Shown: piece after piece, positions 18,974 through 28,087 of the stretch | How positions within the stretch are numbered: position 1 is the stretch's first letter | Layout: each line of letters begins with the position of its first letter | Assembly: GCA_013152545.1 (NCBI GenBank) | Contig: JAADGF010000048.1 | Coordinates: 1 to 48,538 of the forward strand | Origin: Gammaproteobacteria bacterium | Lineage (GTDB): Bacteria > Pseudomonadota > Gammaproteobacteria > SZUA-152 | Reading direction: 5' to 3' | Length of the DNA: 48,538 nt | Program-made: the position numbers and the translations under genes | The notes under the pieces: model-generated | Seen by the model: only the letters and a program-made list of their open reading frames with translations | The model's database searches: none | What the model was told of the DNA's origin: nothing

Positions 18974-20368
18974 TCATAAAGTCACGGCATTGGTATGTAA
19001 GGTGGTATCGGTAGCAATAATTCTAACAATGGTTCTCTTCCCCGCTTCCACTTTAACTGACATCGTACCGGAAGCCGTGCCGTTACTTAAGAGTAAATCA
19101 TGTTCGCCCACAGGCAAATATCCACGGAAAATCTGCGCATCATTAGGCAATGTCAGCCAGCTGCGCTGATCGGCATTTTCGCTGACAATATTCAACAACC
19201 CTATCGCTAATTGAGCGAAACCACTGGTTTTATCAACCATTTGTTTTTTTGACGTGACCCGTAATACCTGCCGAATCAGCATACCAGGAAGACGCTCCTT
19301 TAACGCTTTTGCAGCAAGGGCCTGTACGTATACAATGGGTCTGGTTTCCCCCAACACCGCACCGCCATTAAAACTCAAGTTAAGAGGCGATGTATTTTGC
19401 CAGATAGCATCATAAATGGGAAAAGCAGCCGTGTGTACATTATTTTGTCCCGCGTAAAAAGGCACCTTGACTTGTTGTTTCACTGGCGCAAAACCATGCT
19501 CAAAAAACACGATAATTTCGCCTTCTTCTCCCTTGGGATGCTGAGGCTTGAAGGTAAATTTTGCTTTAAACTGCTCATAATCCTCCCGCATTCCCAACTC
19601 TTTTGACAACCGTAATACATCCTGTTGCAAAAAAACATTATCAGGAAAAATTTCCAGGGCCTTTTTGTAATCAATATACGCATCATTAAAACTACCCAGC
19701 ACCTCATACAGAACCCCCGACGCGTAAAAAGTATAAGCGTTTTGAAAAGAATTCTTCACCCGGCCGGCAGCGGTATCCAGAGCAGAAAACGAATCCATAA
19801 ATTGACTGTTATTTTGGCTTTGCTTTTCCTCTGCCTCAGCAATTTCATCTTCATGCCTTATGAAAGCCAGTTTTTGCTGTTCATTGGCACGCCGAACTTC
19901 CACCAACGCGGCATTAATATCATTACTAAACAAATAGTTCATCGCCTGAAAATGATGCACAAACACCCTTTCATAGTCTTCTCCGCTATACGGTATGGCA
20001 TTGTCATTGGTTAACAATGCAGTTCCCTGGCTCGCCGTTTCCGAAAGGCTAACACTAGCCTTGTCTTCGTTTACATCCATGGCTGCAATAACCTCTTTAA
20101 AGTCCTCAATACTGGCTTGGTTGTCCCCAGCCATTTGAGAGGCTCTGCCACGCTCCATCAAGTATAATATTTTATCTTTACTGCTACGGTGTTTTTCAAG
20201 ACTATCCTGAACAACCTTATACTGCTTGTTAATAAGTTGTTGTTTCAATGGCAGTATTTGAGATGGGTACGACGAAAAAATGGACGTGGTCGCACAGCCG
20301 GATAATAAAAATAAACTGACAACAGCAAACCATTGAATCGCTCCCTTTGCTCTTTTGATGATGATCAT
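18974..20368 (-). CDS. COG3014-type TPR lipoprotein
   Basis: About 464 residues: a signal sequence with lipobox LSGC, a helical TPR-like half (YLMERGRASQMAGDNQASIEDF; YASGVLYEVLGSFNDAYIDY), and a C-terminal beta-rich half (EGEIIVFFEHGFAPVKQQVK and RSWLTLPNDAQIFRGYLPVG). This matches the COG3014 family, which co-occurs with CsgG-like, YcfL and LpoB genes. ATG 20368 has AGGGG upstream; the frame extends to 20428 but the extra residues break the signal peptide logic. Function is not established. The 305 bp before the next gene shows nothing recognisable. Confidence 0.8.
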   Translation of the reverse strand: MIIIKRAKGAIQWFAVVSLFLLSGCATTSIFSSYPSQILPLKQQLINKQYKVVQDSLEKHRSSKDKILYLMERGRASQMAGDNQASIEDFKEVIAAMDVNEDKASVSLSETASQGTALLTNDNAIPYSGEDYERVFVHHFQAMNYLFSNDINAALVEVRRANEQQKLAFIRHEDEIAEAEEKQSQNNSQFMDSFSALDTAAGRVKNSFQNAYTFYASGVLYEVLGSFNDAYIDYKKALEIFPDNVFLQQDVLRLSKELGMREDYEQFKAKFTFKPQHPKGEEGEIIVFFEHGFAPVKQQVKVPFYAGQNNVHTAAFPIYDAIWQNTSPLNLSFNGGAVLGETRPIVYVQALAAKALKERLPGMLIRQVLRVTSKKQMVDKTSGFAQLAIGLLNIVSENADQRSWLTLPNDAQIFRGYLPVGEHDLLLSNGTASGTMSVKVEAGKRTIVRIIATDTTLHTNAVTL

Positions 20369-20673
20369 TCGTAATCCCCTAACTTTCAACAGAAACACCA
20401 GCCACCAATATTTGGATGCAATCACCAACTTGGTCGCTAAAAGAAAACGCTTATTATTTATGAAATTATTTTAAATGAATCCGCTAAAACAACGCCACAT
20501 CGACGCAACAACTAAACCCAGTATTCACCCATACCACGGTTTTTTGCGCTCTCAAGCTCCAGGTGCAGTATACAACTGCTTTGAGCATCGATTGTTGGAG
20601 TATGCATAACTGATGTTTTTATTATAAATGCCTTGTTTACTAGATGCCGCTTAACAAGCAGACGCTTTTCCTC

Positions 20674-21612
20674 CTACCAATTGACCGGTTTGTCGCTGGA
20701 CCCTGGCGTTAGCTCTCTGGACTGCAATTTTGAATCGGGATCAGCTTCACTTAACCTTACAATAGCCCCTTTTTTGATTCGTTTAGCGCCCGTAATAATG
20801 TTGGCCTTTGAAAATTTTTGCTGAATTTCACTCACCTGAACTGTACCAACCTCTTTCTCAGTACTGCCCAATGATTCCCCTGTATCAGGATCGATCAAAC
20901 TCTCGCCCTGCACCAGCACCGACAATGTGCTTCCAACCTGAAACTCAGCACCGTCACCACGGTTTAAGTACACTTCACCACCCGCTATTTTAATAATTTT
21001 CAAAGGAAAGACACCGCCTACAATACCATTAACAATGCGCTGCACGGTTTTATCTTGTAACGATATTAAAAAATCATCTGGTGTTACTTCATTTTTGCGG
21101 TTCCGATCTTCGTGCTCGACCGTAAACTTATCAGCCGAAACAATTTTGCCACCACGGCTATCGACAATCCGAACGTTTACCACCATTTTTCCCTCATACT
21201 GGGGCTGAACACGGCTAGTGTAAGGGATTTTTTTTCTTTCCAGCTTCGCCTTTACTTGTTCAATTTTTCCCATCACAAAATAGTCAGCGCCAATAAGCTT
21301 GCCCATTTTTACGGCACTTTCCGGTGACAAGTAACCCGACTCACTGAAATCCTGCTCTTTAAGCAAATCGGCCATACGATCCCTTTCGACCACATTGAAT
21401 TTATTCGTTTTAACCAGATAAGTCAGTAAATCCGAGGATAACAATTTTGTCGTATCCTCAAAATTTTTCACCACGACAAAACCATTACCGAAACTGACCT
21501 GCTCCTTCGTAATATTGAAATCTAACACTGCAATTGTCGGCCGCGCTGCTATACTTTGCGCAGAAAAAACAATAAAAAACAAAAAGATAACACTGTAATT
21601 AATTTTTTTCAT
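20674..21612 (-). CDS. CsgG/HfaB-family protein
   Basis: A 312-residue protein with an N-terminal signal peptide (cleavage near SIAA) but no lipobox cysteine. Its CsgG-like nucleotide-fold domain shows TIAVLDFNI, NVVERDRMADLLKEQDFSES, AVKMGKLIGADYFVMGKIE and NVRIVDSRGGKIVSADKF. A C-terminal beta domain (GGEVYLNRGDGAEFQVGSTL) resembles the flagellar-assembly T/FlgT-like C-terminal modules. No curli subunit genes are nearby, so this is probably not curli secretion but the stand-alone paralogue that heads the CsgG-COG3014-YcfL-LpoB set. Confidence 0.82.
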   Translation of the reverse strand: MKKINYSVIFLFFIVFSAQSIAARPTIAVLDFNITKEQVSFGNGFVVVKNFEDTTKLLSSDLLTYLVKTNKFNVVERDRMADLLKEQDFSESGYLSPESAVKMGKLIGADYFVMGKIEQVKAKLERKKIPYTSRVQPQYEGKMVVNVRIVDSRGGKIVSADKFTVEHEDRNRKNEVTPDDFLISLQDKTVQRIVNGIVGGVFPLKIIKIAGGEVYLNRGDGAEFQVGSTLSVLVQGESLIDPDTGESLGSTEKEVGTVQVSEIQQKFSKANIITGAKRIKKGAIVRLSEADPDSKLQSRELTPGSSDKPVNW

Positions 21613-22496
21613 AACAACATTCCTGTATGGGGCTGCAATACGCAGGTGATAGTCGCGTTATACAAAACAGTTCAAACACCTGAGCCTGAGACATTCAGGC
21701 AATTCGAACTCCTGATTGACAACCAACGGCCCCATCCTGCAAACGGAATGAACAGACCAAGCCATGGTGTCCATTGCTAAATAATATTTTCAACAATACA
21801 TAGCGAATCTTGTATCAAAAACGCATTTAAATCAAAGTAAATATTACCATATCAATCGCGTCGATAATGCGCTATGAACCCACGCTGCGTTAGTGCCTCA
21901 CGTCCAGGCTCGCCAGAAAATTCATACCCCCCATATAAGGCATTGACAATTAGACAACGTCTAACCTGAAATAATACGGGCGATAAATCCCGGGATATGT
22001 CACACGCATCTGCATTGTCGATTACCAACAGTACTGCATCGTTATTATTTGCGACACTCAATCAAACAGCATTACCCCCCCTGAGAATGAACCACCAACC
22101 GCATAAGATCATAAGCGTAAAATATAAGATTAACAATCCACGATCGACGCATAAGTTGATCGCATTATTGCATCGCTCATCACTGGGTGAAAAACGTCCT
22201 AAACTGGTATCGCCCGATCTATACCCATGGCGCTAGAATTTTAGGTATTAAGAATTAAGGAAAACACTTGTGGACGAGCATATTTAGCCAAGTTAACACC
22301 TAGATCTCAAACGCCCCGCAGGTATATAACCAGTTTTCATTATGTCTGCGATCTATCCGCTCTTGCCGTCCGTAAGGAATATCAACATCACAGTATGGCT
22401 AGAAAACTACAGGCACTAACACAAAGAACCGTTTAGTAGGCGTCAAATGCAAGCTCATCCTTCAATTGCGGCCTCAGCGTCGAATGCGTATTATGA
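21613..22496. other. Gene-poor region
   Basis: No convincing gene. A minus-strand frame at 21852-22061 (GTG start, 69 codons, containing LLVIDNADACDISRDLSPVL) could be a small or decayed gene but I recognise no family and see no strong ribosome site. Confidence 0.4.
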
Positions 22497-22552
22497 ACCT
22501 AACACATCAGTCAAATCGTCGTTCTCGCGACGATTTGACTGATGTGTTAGAT
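22497..22552. repeat. Perfect 23-bp-arm hairpin with attC-like core ends
   Basis: CTAACACATCAGTCAAATCG (and three more bases) at 22499-22521 is exactly inverted at 22528-22550 around a 6-nt loop. Its ends read ACCTAAC and GTTAGAT, matching the integron core consensus RYYYAAC/GTTRRRY, yet it has no extrahelical bases, which true attC sites need. No T-run follows. It lies 87 bp upstream of the phosphatase gene. Confidence 0.85.
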
Positions 22553-22638
22553 TGAAGATATTGATTTAAAAATAACACCTGACATTAAGTACTTGGGCCT
22601 AAACAACGCATTAACCACAAAAACGGATCACCTGCGTA

Positions 22639-23419
22639 ATGAACCAACGCCACGTTAAACTGAAGGGAGCCTGTAATTTCAGGGATATCGGAGGATACAC
22701 CCTCGACAGTGGAAGAAACATTAAAACAGGAATGATTTTTCGCTCTGACCGCCTCTCAAAGCTGACAACATCGGACCTGAGATGTTTTGAGGCACTTGAA
22801 ATAAAGTGCATTATCGACCTCAGAGATGAACAAGAGCGCAACACAGACCCGAGCCGTCTGCCAAAAACAAATACACCAACAGTCAATGTATTAAGCCTAC
22901 ACAACAATCGAACGGATATTAAAAACTTAAAAATAAAAATGCTGACCGGAAAACTAGGCGAAATGGACTTTCGAGAATTTCTTTTATCAGAATACAGACA
23001 CTACATAAACCAACATGACAATGAACTTAAAAAAAATATTTAAATTACTCTTAAACCCAAACCACTATCCCGTATTAATTCACTGCAATGGCGGGAAAGA
23101 TAGAACCGGAACGGTTACCGCCTTGATCCATTACGCACTTGGCTTGCCAAAAAAAATCATTTTTGAAGATTACATGCTATCCCGAAAAAATTTAGATAGC
23201 CTGATCAAAAAGACACTCTTCATAATCAAGTTGCGTTCATTCTTCAGGGCTAACATACCCCAGCTAAAACCATTGTTCGAAACGCATCCAAAATATTTAC
23301 AAGAAGCGATCAATACCATGGAGAATGGCTACGGCTCGGTAGACGCCTATCTTGATCATTTAGAGATGCATGAGCAACGCAGAAGACAACTCGGCAATAT
23401 TTTATGCAGCAGTTCTTAA
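22639..23419 (+). pseudogene. Tyrosine phosphatase (Y_phosphatase3-type) with a frameshift
   Basis: Two overlapping frames make one protein of about 260 residues. The first (22639-23043) has CNFRDIGGYTLDSGR, IFRSDRLSKLT and IKCIIDLRDEQE. The second (23015-23419) has the catalytic HCNGGKDRTG (HC-x5-R, Cys nucleophile) and FEDYMLSR. This is the architecture of bacterial low-specificity tyrosine/dual-specificity phosphatases (PF13350 type). The frames join at an eight-A run near 23032-23039; removal of one A, or slippage there, would restore the full enzyme. It may be a sequencing indel, a true pseudogene, or a slippage-expressed gene. No partner kinase is nearby. Confidence 0.8.
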
Positions 23420-23545
23420 ACCTAAAATCATCAATTAAACAGCATAGAGAGTAGATTTTCATTAAGACTGGCGAGACGCGATGAGGCGTAATAGCGAGCG
23501 GTTACAACAATCCGTAATGACGACTTTACTGGTGCAGCACATTAA

Positions 23546-25723
23546 CTAGCGGCTAACCGCCACATTGATATCCTTATCTGGTGGCGCCAGACACTGCGCA
23601 TAAAAATCATAATACTCGATCGCCTCAAGTATTCCACGCGCATACTCACCCTCGGAAAAAAACACTCGCTCCACATCACTTAAATCAGATAATTCCTTGC
23701 GGTGAGGGTTAGCAACTACCACACTTAAGGTATTTCCACGCATCATATCCTCATCCCCTGCCGTGCCACCCGCAACGAGAATACGCTCTAGTGGAATCCC
23801 CCATTGTTGTGCAAAATAGCGCAAGGCAAAACCTTTTGATGCGCGCGCCGGGAGGATATCCAGAAATTGTCCATACGATATAAATACGTTAACATTTTCT
23901 TCGTTCTGACGAATCAAGCGGTTAATTTCCTCTAGCCCAGGCGCCTTATTCGCATCAATATAATAACTCACCTTATAACGTAATTGCTCACTTTTGGGTT
24001 GCCGCTCAAGACCCGGCACATCGGCAAGAATCCGATGCACAGCCTTTGGGTTCCACTGATGATCAATGTGGTCAGCCCAAGCAATATCCGCCGTCAGTTG
24101 CGGTGCATAATAAAGCTCTGTACCCATACCAACAATAAGTACATCCGGCATCGGAATACCAAACCGTTTTAGCACTTTCAACGTAGACTCCAACCCCCGG
24201 CCAGTCGCTATACCAAAACCGGCATCGCCCCGACGATCACGAATCACATTAAGCAACGCCTTCAAAGACTCTATGTCACCTAACATGGCTTGATCCAACT
24301 CCACCACAATAGCCCGGTCGTGATATAATAATGGCCGACGGGGTAACGGACCTTTTTTTGGCCGTTGCACGCCTTGTAAAATAGGTGTTATGTTTTGAAT
24401 ATAACTTTCCGCATGGGCCACCCAAGAATAGTGAGCTTGCACCCCAGCTATTCCATTGTTACGAAATTTTTTCCAATTACGTGGCTCACTCAGCATTTTA
24501 AGCAGTGCGGTAATAATCGACGTTTTATCCAATGGATCAATAAGCACACCATTTTTACAGTTACCAATAATATCCCGCGGCCCTCCATCTTCAGTAGCCA
24601 CAATAGGCAAACCACTGGCCGCCGCTTCGATCAAGGTAAGACCGAAAGGCTCGGTTAAGGCTGGGTTTACAAATACGCCTTTGGAGGCAGCAGCAATACG
24701 GTAAATCACCGACACCTCATCGGCCCGATGTTGCTTGGGGTAAGCAACCTTGCCATACAAATCATAACAATCAATCAAAACAAGCATTTCGTTCAATACT
24801 GACTGCGAACCTGCATCCATATCCCGAAGGTCGTCACGGTTGCCAGCAATGATCACCAAGTTTGCGATGCGCTGTAATTCTGCCGACTCACCAAAGGCCT
24901 GAATTAATGTCGCTATATTTTTACGCTCATCCGGCCTGGATAAAGCCAATATCATTGGTTTACTCTGGTCATTCAAAAACCGGCCAATTTGCGTAAAAAT
25001 AGGTGCTTTTTCGTCTTTTTTGGATGGCGGATGAAAACACTCAAGATCCGTACCGGGAGGAATCACTGCCATCAATTCCGGGCGATAATAATCGTACAGA
25101 CCATATTGCTCCTCTATCTCATTGGAGGTGCTGGCAATAACAAGTTCAGCTGCCGCAAGTGTTTCCTCTTCCGCTTCGACACGGCGGGAAATAGTATAGG
25201 TCGCCTCAATTTGCTCCCTCTTTAACCCAGTCGCCAACAAACGGCGTCTTTTAACACGACCTAAAGAATGCCCTGTGTGTATCAATGGCACCCCGAGCAT
25301 ATTCGCCAGACGCACGCCAACATAACCCGCATCGGCATAATGGCTATGAATGATATTTGGCGTAAGACCAAGGTTTTTAAGATAGACCAAAGCGTCATCA
25401 GCAAACCCATCAAGATGATCCCACAATGCTTCTTTACGAATGTATTGTTCCGGTCCTGCTGGCAATCGAATAATACGTGCATTTTTGCACAGCTTTTCTT
25501 CCGCCCGCGAATAATCTACGCTAACAGTCGCATCGTTTACCCTACGCGTCAGCAAATCCACGCGCCCCACCCTCGGGTGACAGGCAAGTGCATGGGCAAG
25601 TTCCACCACGTATTTAATCTGCCCTCCGGTATCAGCATCTCGCCCCAACTCTAAGTCACTACGACGAATTAAGCCGTGAATACTAATCAATAACAGATAC
25701 AGGCCACCATCATGTTTTTTCAT
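23546..25723 (-). CDS. sps: Sucrose-phosphate synthase (two-domain)
   Basis: A 725-residue enzyme. The first about 460 residues form a GT-B glycosyltransferase (family 4) with SDLELGRDADTGGQIKYVVE (nucleotide/fructose-6-P region), HSHYADAGYVG, HTGHSLGRVKR, LALSRPDERKN and the TEPFGLTLIEAAASGLP E-x7-E motif. The last about 260 residues are an HAD phosphatase-like domain. In that domain the usual D-x-D nucleophile motif reads ELD (E475, D477), so the catalytic Asp is replaced and phosphatase activity is doubtful. A separate sucrose-phosphate phosphatase gene lies directly upstream in the same operon. The product, sucrose 6-phosphate, would become the osmolyte sucrose. Confidence 0.93.
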   Translation of the reverse strand: MKKHDGGLYLLLISIHGLIRRSDLELGRDADTGGQIKYVVELAHALACHPRVGRVDLLTRRVNDATVSVDYSRAEEKLCKNARIIRLPAGPEQYIRKEALWDHLDGFADDALVYLKNLGLTPNIIHSHYADAGYVGVRLANMLGVPLIHTGHSLGRVKRRRLLATGLKREQIEATYTISRRVEAEEETLAAAELVIASTSNEIEEQYGLYDYYRPELMAVIPPGTDLECFHPPSKKDEKAPIFTQIGRFLNDQSKPMILALSRPDERKNIATLIQAFGESAELQRIANLVIIAGNRDDLRDMDAGSQSVLNEMLVLIDCYDLYGKVAYPKQHRADEVSVIYRIAAASKGVFVNPALTEPFGLTLIEAAASGLPIVATEDGGPRDIIGNCKNGVLIDPLDKTSIITALLKMLSEPRNWKKFRNNGIAGVQAHYSWVAHAESYIQNITPILQGVQRPKKGPLPRRPLLYHDRAIVVELDQAMLGDIESLKALLNVIRDRRGDAGFGIATGRGLESTLKVLKRFGIPMPDVLIVGMGTELYYAPQLTADIAWADHIDHQWNPKAVHRILADVPGLERQPKSEQLRYKVSYYIDANKAPGLEEINRLIRQNEENVNVFISYGQFLDILPARASKGFALRYFAQQWGIPLERILVAGGTAGDEDMMRGNTLSVVVANPHRKELSDLSDVERVFFSEGEYARGILEAIEYYDFYAQCLAPPDKDINVAVSR

Positions 25724-25848
25724 CGATTGGACATCCCCTTAACGTAACATATAAATTAAGTCGCAACGAGGGCAACTAAAGTACTAAAACGTCTCATATG
25801 TTTAATGCATTTAGGTGTTCGCAGTCGGTTCAACTGATGTAGTTAGGT

Positions 25849-26724
25849 TTAATCGTCAGATAATTGGCTTAACCCCATCCACGCCAAGGTATCCGGCAAA
25901 TAATGGGCCAATCCCTCCAATACCCCAGCACAATAGTTACCATTCATGCCATAAAAATTACCACTTGCGACATAAAGCCGGTCATTGACACCAAGACTCG
26001 ACAACACCTGCCGAGCCTCTGCTATCACATCAGCACAAGCGTTTTTTACCAACACCGATTGCAACCGACCACTGCTTACAAGCGGAAGATCATTGCCACT
26101 GTCACCAGCAAACACACTATTTTCAACATCCAAACCCATGCGAGCCATTAAAAACTCAACCGCATGAAGCTTAGTAGCAGTCGCTGGCAACACATCCAGC
26201 AACCCGACGCGGGTCACTTCATCCACACTCCAAACCAGACTGCATCGCACCCCTAATGAATAAAGCCTTGCTTGCATTTCTGCGACCAAGGCCGTGTTAT
26301 CAATGTCCATCGCAGTGTAATAACTCAGTTTAAAAGCACTCTGTTTTTCTGGCTCTTGCAAACGTAACCGGTCAAAATTCCGAAACAAAGCCGCAATGTC
26401 ATTATTACTTGCACCGTCCCAGTCTAATGCAATATTGTCGCGCCATTCGATTAAAGGACGCCAATGATGGTCATCTATGTCATAAATAGTAGCACCGACA
26501 TCGCCAACAGCAAATCGAGGGATAGGAAGAGAATATTCCCTAATAGCTTGCTTAAGTAATCGCTCGTCTCTACCACTAACGTAGACAAGCTTCATTTTGG
26601 AATGAGCAACCAAGGTCCTTAACGCGGGCCGAGAACGGTGCGATTCAGGTTGTGCACCATTGGGCAATATTGTGCGATCAAGATCGCTAAAAAGACCAAA
26701 CGGGGTCAGGTCTTGCATTGCCAC
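25849..26724 (-). CDS. spp: Sucrose-phosphate phosphatase, HAD IIB type
   Basis: About 291 residues with an intact HAD motif I (FSDLDRTIL, D14 and D16), KLVYVSGRDE (motif II region), a basic residue block and GDSGNDLP (motif IV), as in S6P phosphatases. It dephosphorylates the product of the synthase encoded 125 bp downstream. The start is uncertain: GTG 26724 has AGGA eight bases upstream, and ATG 26718 begins MQDLTPFG. The sequence encoding MQDLTP lies inside the RAYT element's terminal inverted repeat. The gene starts right after the transposase stop (TGATGTG), so it may be translationally coupled to it. Confidence 0.9.
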   Translation of the reverse strand: MAMQDLTPFGLFSDLDRTILPNGAQPESHRSRPALRTLVAHSKMKLVYVSGRDERLLKQAIREYSLPIPRFAVGDVGATIYDIDDHHWRPLIEWRDNIALDWDGASNNDIAALFRNFDRLRLQEPEKQSAFKLSYYTAMDIDNTALVAEMQARLYSLGVRCSLVWSVDEVTRVGLLDVLPATATKLHAVEFLMARMGLDVENSVFAGDSGNDLPLVSSGRLQSVLVKNACADVIAEARQVLSSLGVNDRLYVASGNFYGMNGNYCAGVLEGLAHYLPDTLAWMGLSQLSDD

Positions 26725-27618
26725 ATCAACATTCCTGTGATTTAACTGCACGGCTTACTGTGGAATAGTGTACCTGAAAATAATCTGCAATTTTCCCTTG
26801 AGAATAATGACCGGAAAGATAAGCCTCTACCATGGCCCGTTTTGAATCTCGATAACGTTTTTTATAATAACTTAACGGCTTGGCATTGATGGCACGTTGT
26901 ACCCGTGGAATTTCATTTAATGGGCTATCCGTTGTTATTTTTTTATGTATTGCGGATACGAATTTCTCACCACCTAAAAACACCTGATGCTTTAACGCTG
27001 ACCAGGGACTACGCTGCTCTTCGTCATTAAGAACAAAGAGGCGGTATGCTTGTTGTGCTGCCTTGAGGTGTGTGCCAAATTGGCTCAAAACCCATTCTGT
27101 TGTCAACCACGGTGGTGCTACTATCTCACCCACCGTGGCACGATAGCTGCTCCAAATCCATTGCCGTGGAAACGGCACCATGTTAGCACGCACCGGGTTC
27201 AATACAATGTAGCGGCTTAGCTGTAAAAGATAACTGTCTTTCTCTACATGAATCGCTTTATAACGCCCTTGAAATACATGACCAACCCGTTGGTGGCATT
27301 GATTGAAACGCTGCGTATACAAACCATTCAACTGGCGCATTCCCTTTGAGAGATTGGCATCCGGTGTCTCTATCATTAAATGATAGTGATTAGTCATCAA
27401 ACAATAGCTATGGCAACACCAATTATACCGTGTGCATACATGATTAAGCGTCCGTAAAAACAGTCGGTAATCGTTATCTTCCTCGTAGATATTTTCCAGG
27501 CGATCACCGCGTGAAGTGATATGATAAAGCGCACCGGGATATTCAATTCGGAGTGGTCTAGCCATTTCAAACAAAGTCTAGAACAAAATTCGAAATAAGG
27601 CAATGCAAGACTTGACCC
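26703..27618 (-). mobile_element. RAYT-type element bounded by 20-bp inverted repeats
   Basis: GGGTCAGGTCTTGCATTGCC at 26703-26722 is repeated inverted at 27599-27618 with one mismatch (19/20). The pair encloses exactly one gene, a REP-associated tyrosine transposase, giving a 916-bp unit. No target duplication is evident. The left repeat overlaps the 5' end of the sucrose-phosphate phosphatase gene, so the element abuts or built that start. Confidence 0.75.
26726..27565 (-). CDS. REP-associated tyrosine transposase (RAYT, Y1_Tnp)
   Basis: About 279 residues. MARPLRIEYPGALYHITSRG is the standard RAYT start. The HUH metal-binding motif is H60-Y61-H62 in NHYHLMIE, and the candidate nucleophilic Tyr is in SRYIVLNPVRA (Y119; Y112 lies nearby). 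The C-terminus carries an added helix-turn-helix-like tail (KIADYFQVHYSTVSRAVK). RAYTs are single-strand DNA transposases related to IS200/IS605 that act on REP-like palindromes. It looks intact. It overlaps nothing but touches the start of spp, so it may share a transcript with the sucrose genes. Confidence 0.92.
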   Translation of the reverse strand: MARPLRIEYPGALYHITSRGDRLENIYEEDNDYRLFLRTLNHVCTRYNWCCHSYCLMTNHYHLMIETPDANLSKGMRQLNGLYTQRFNQCHQRVGHVFQGRYKAIHVEKDSYLLQLSRYIVLNPVRANMVPFPRQWIWSSYRATVGEIVAPPWLTTEWVLSQFGTHLKAAQQAYRLFVLNDEEQRSPWSALKHQVFLGGEKFVSAIHKKITTDSPLNEIPRVQRAINAKPLSYYKKRYRDSKRAMVEAYLSGHYSQGKIADYFQVHYSTVSRAVKSQEC

Positions 27619-27631
27619 TAACTTCTAACGT

Positions 27632-28087
27632 TTACTTTATCACTTTCCAACTTCCATCCTGTTGACGACACGCAGTACTGTATACTTGTTGTGTTCTACC
27701 TCCAATGAGCGCATCAATTGTGAATTCACGGCATGGACCGGACGTTTTTTCATAAGTCTGTATGGGCGTTACGGTGTAACGATTACCGGTGTCAGGATTG
27801 CGCCAAGAAGAAGAAGCTTTGGTTTTATTGTATTCAAGAACTTCAGATGTTTTCAAACGGTCTTGCGCATCCATATACTTACCGATAGTTGACCCAACTT
27901 GTGCACCAACGACTGCTCCTAACCAAACGGCTAACAAGCGTCCAGTACCTTTACCGATATTCGATCCAACAGCCGCGCCCACTACAGCACCCGTTAGTGC
28001 ACCAGCTTCTTCTCTGGTTGTCGCGCAACTGCTCAACAATATTGTTATAACTAATAAACTAATGGCGGGGGTGATTTTTTTCATCAT
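27632..28087 (-). CDS. Glycine-zipper surface lipoprotein (17-kDa antigen-like)
   Basis: A 151-residue lipoprotein: lipobox LSSC, then a glycine-zipper 2TM segment (GALTGAVVGAAVGSNIGKG; VWLGAVVGAQVGSTIG) and a small C-terminal domain (WRNPDTGNRYTVTPIQTYE; CREFTIDALIGG; YSTACRQQDGSWKVIK) as in RT0821/Lpp0805 surface proteins. Such proteins are outer-membrane lipoproteins of unclear function. It is upstream of the RAYT element on the same strand, with the element's right repeat beginning 13 bp after its stop. Confidence 0.85.
   Translation of the reverse strand: MMKKITPAISLLVITILLSSCATTREEAGALTGAVVGAAVGSNIGKGTGRLLAVWLGAVVGAQVGSTIGKYMDAQDRLKTSEVLEYNKTKASSSWRNPDTGNRYTVTPIQTYEKTSGPCREFTIDALIGGRTQQVYSTACRQQDGSWKVIK

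Noticed and set aside
20674-21612. Curli secretion channel CsgG
   Set aside because: No CsgA/B/E/F genes, no lipobox Cys, and the neighbours are the LpoB set.
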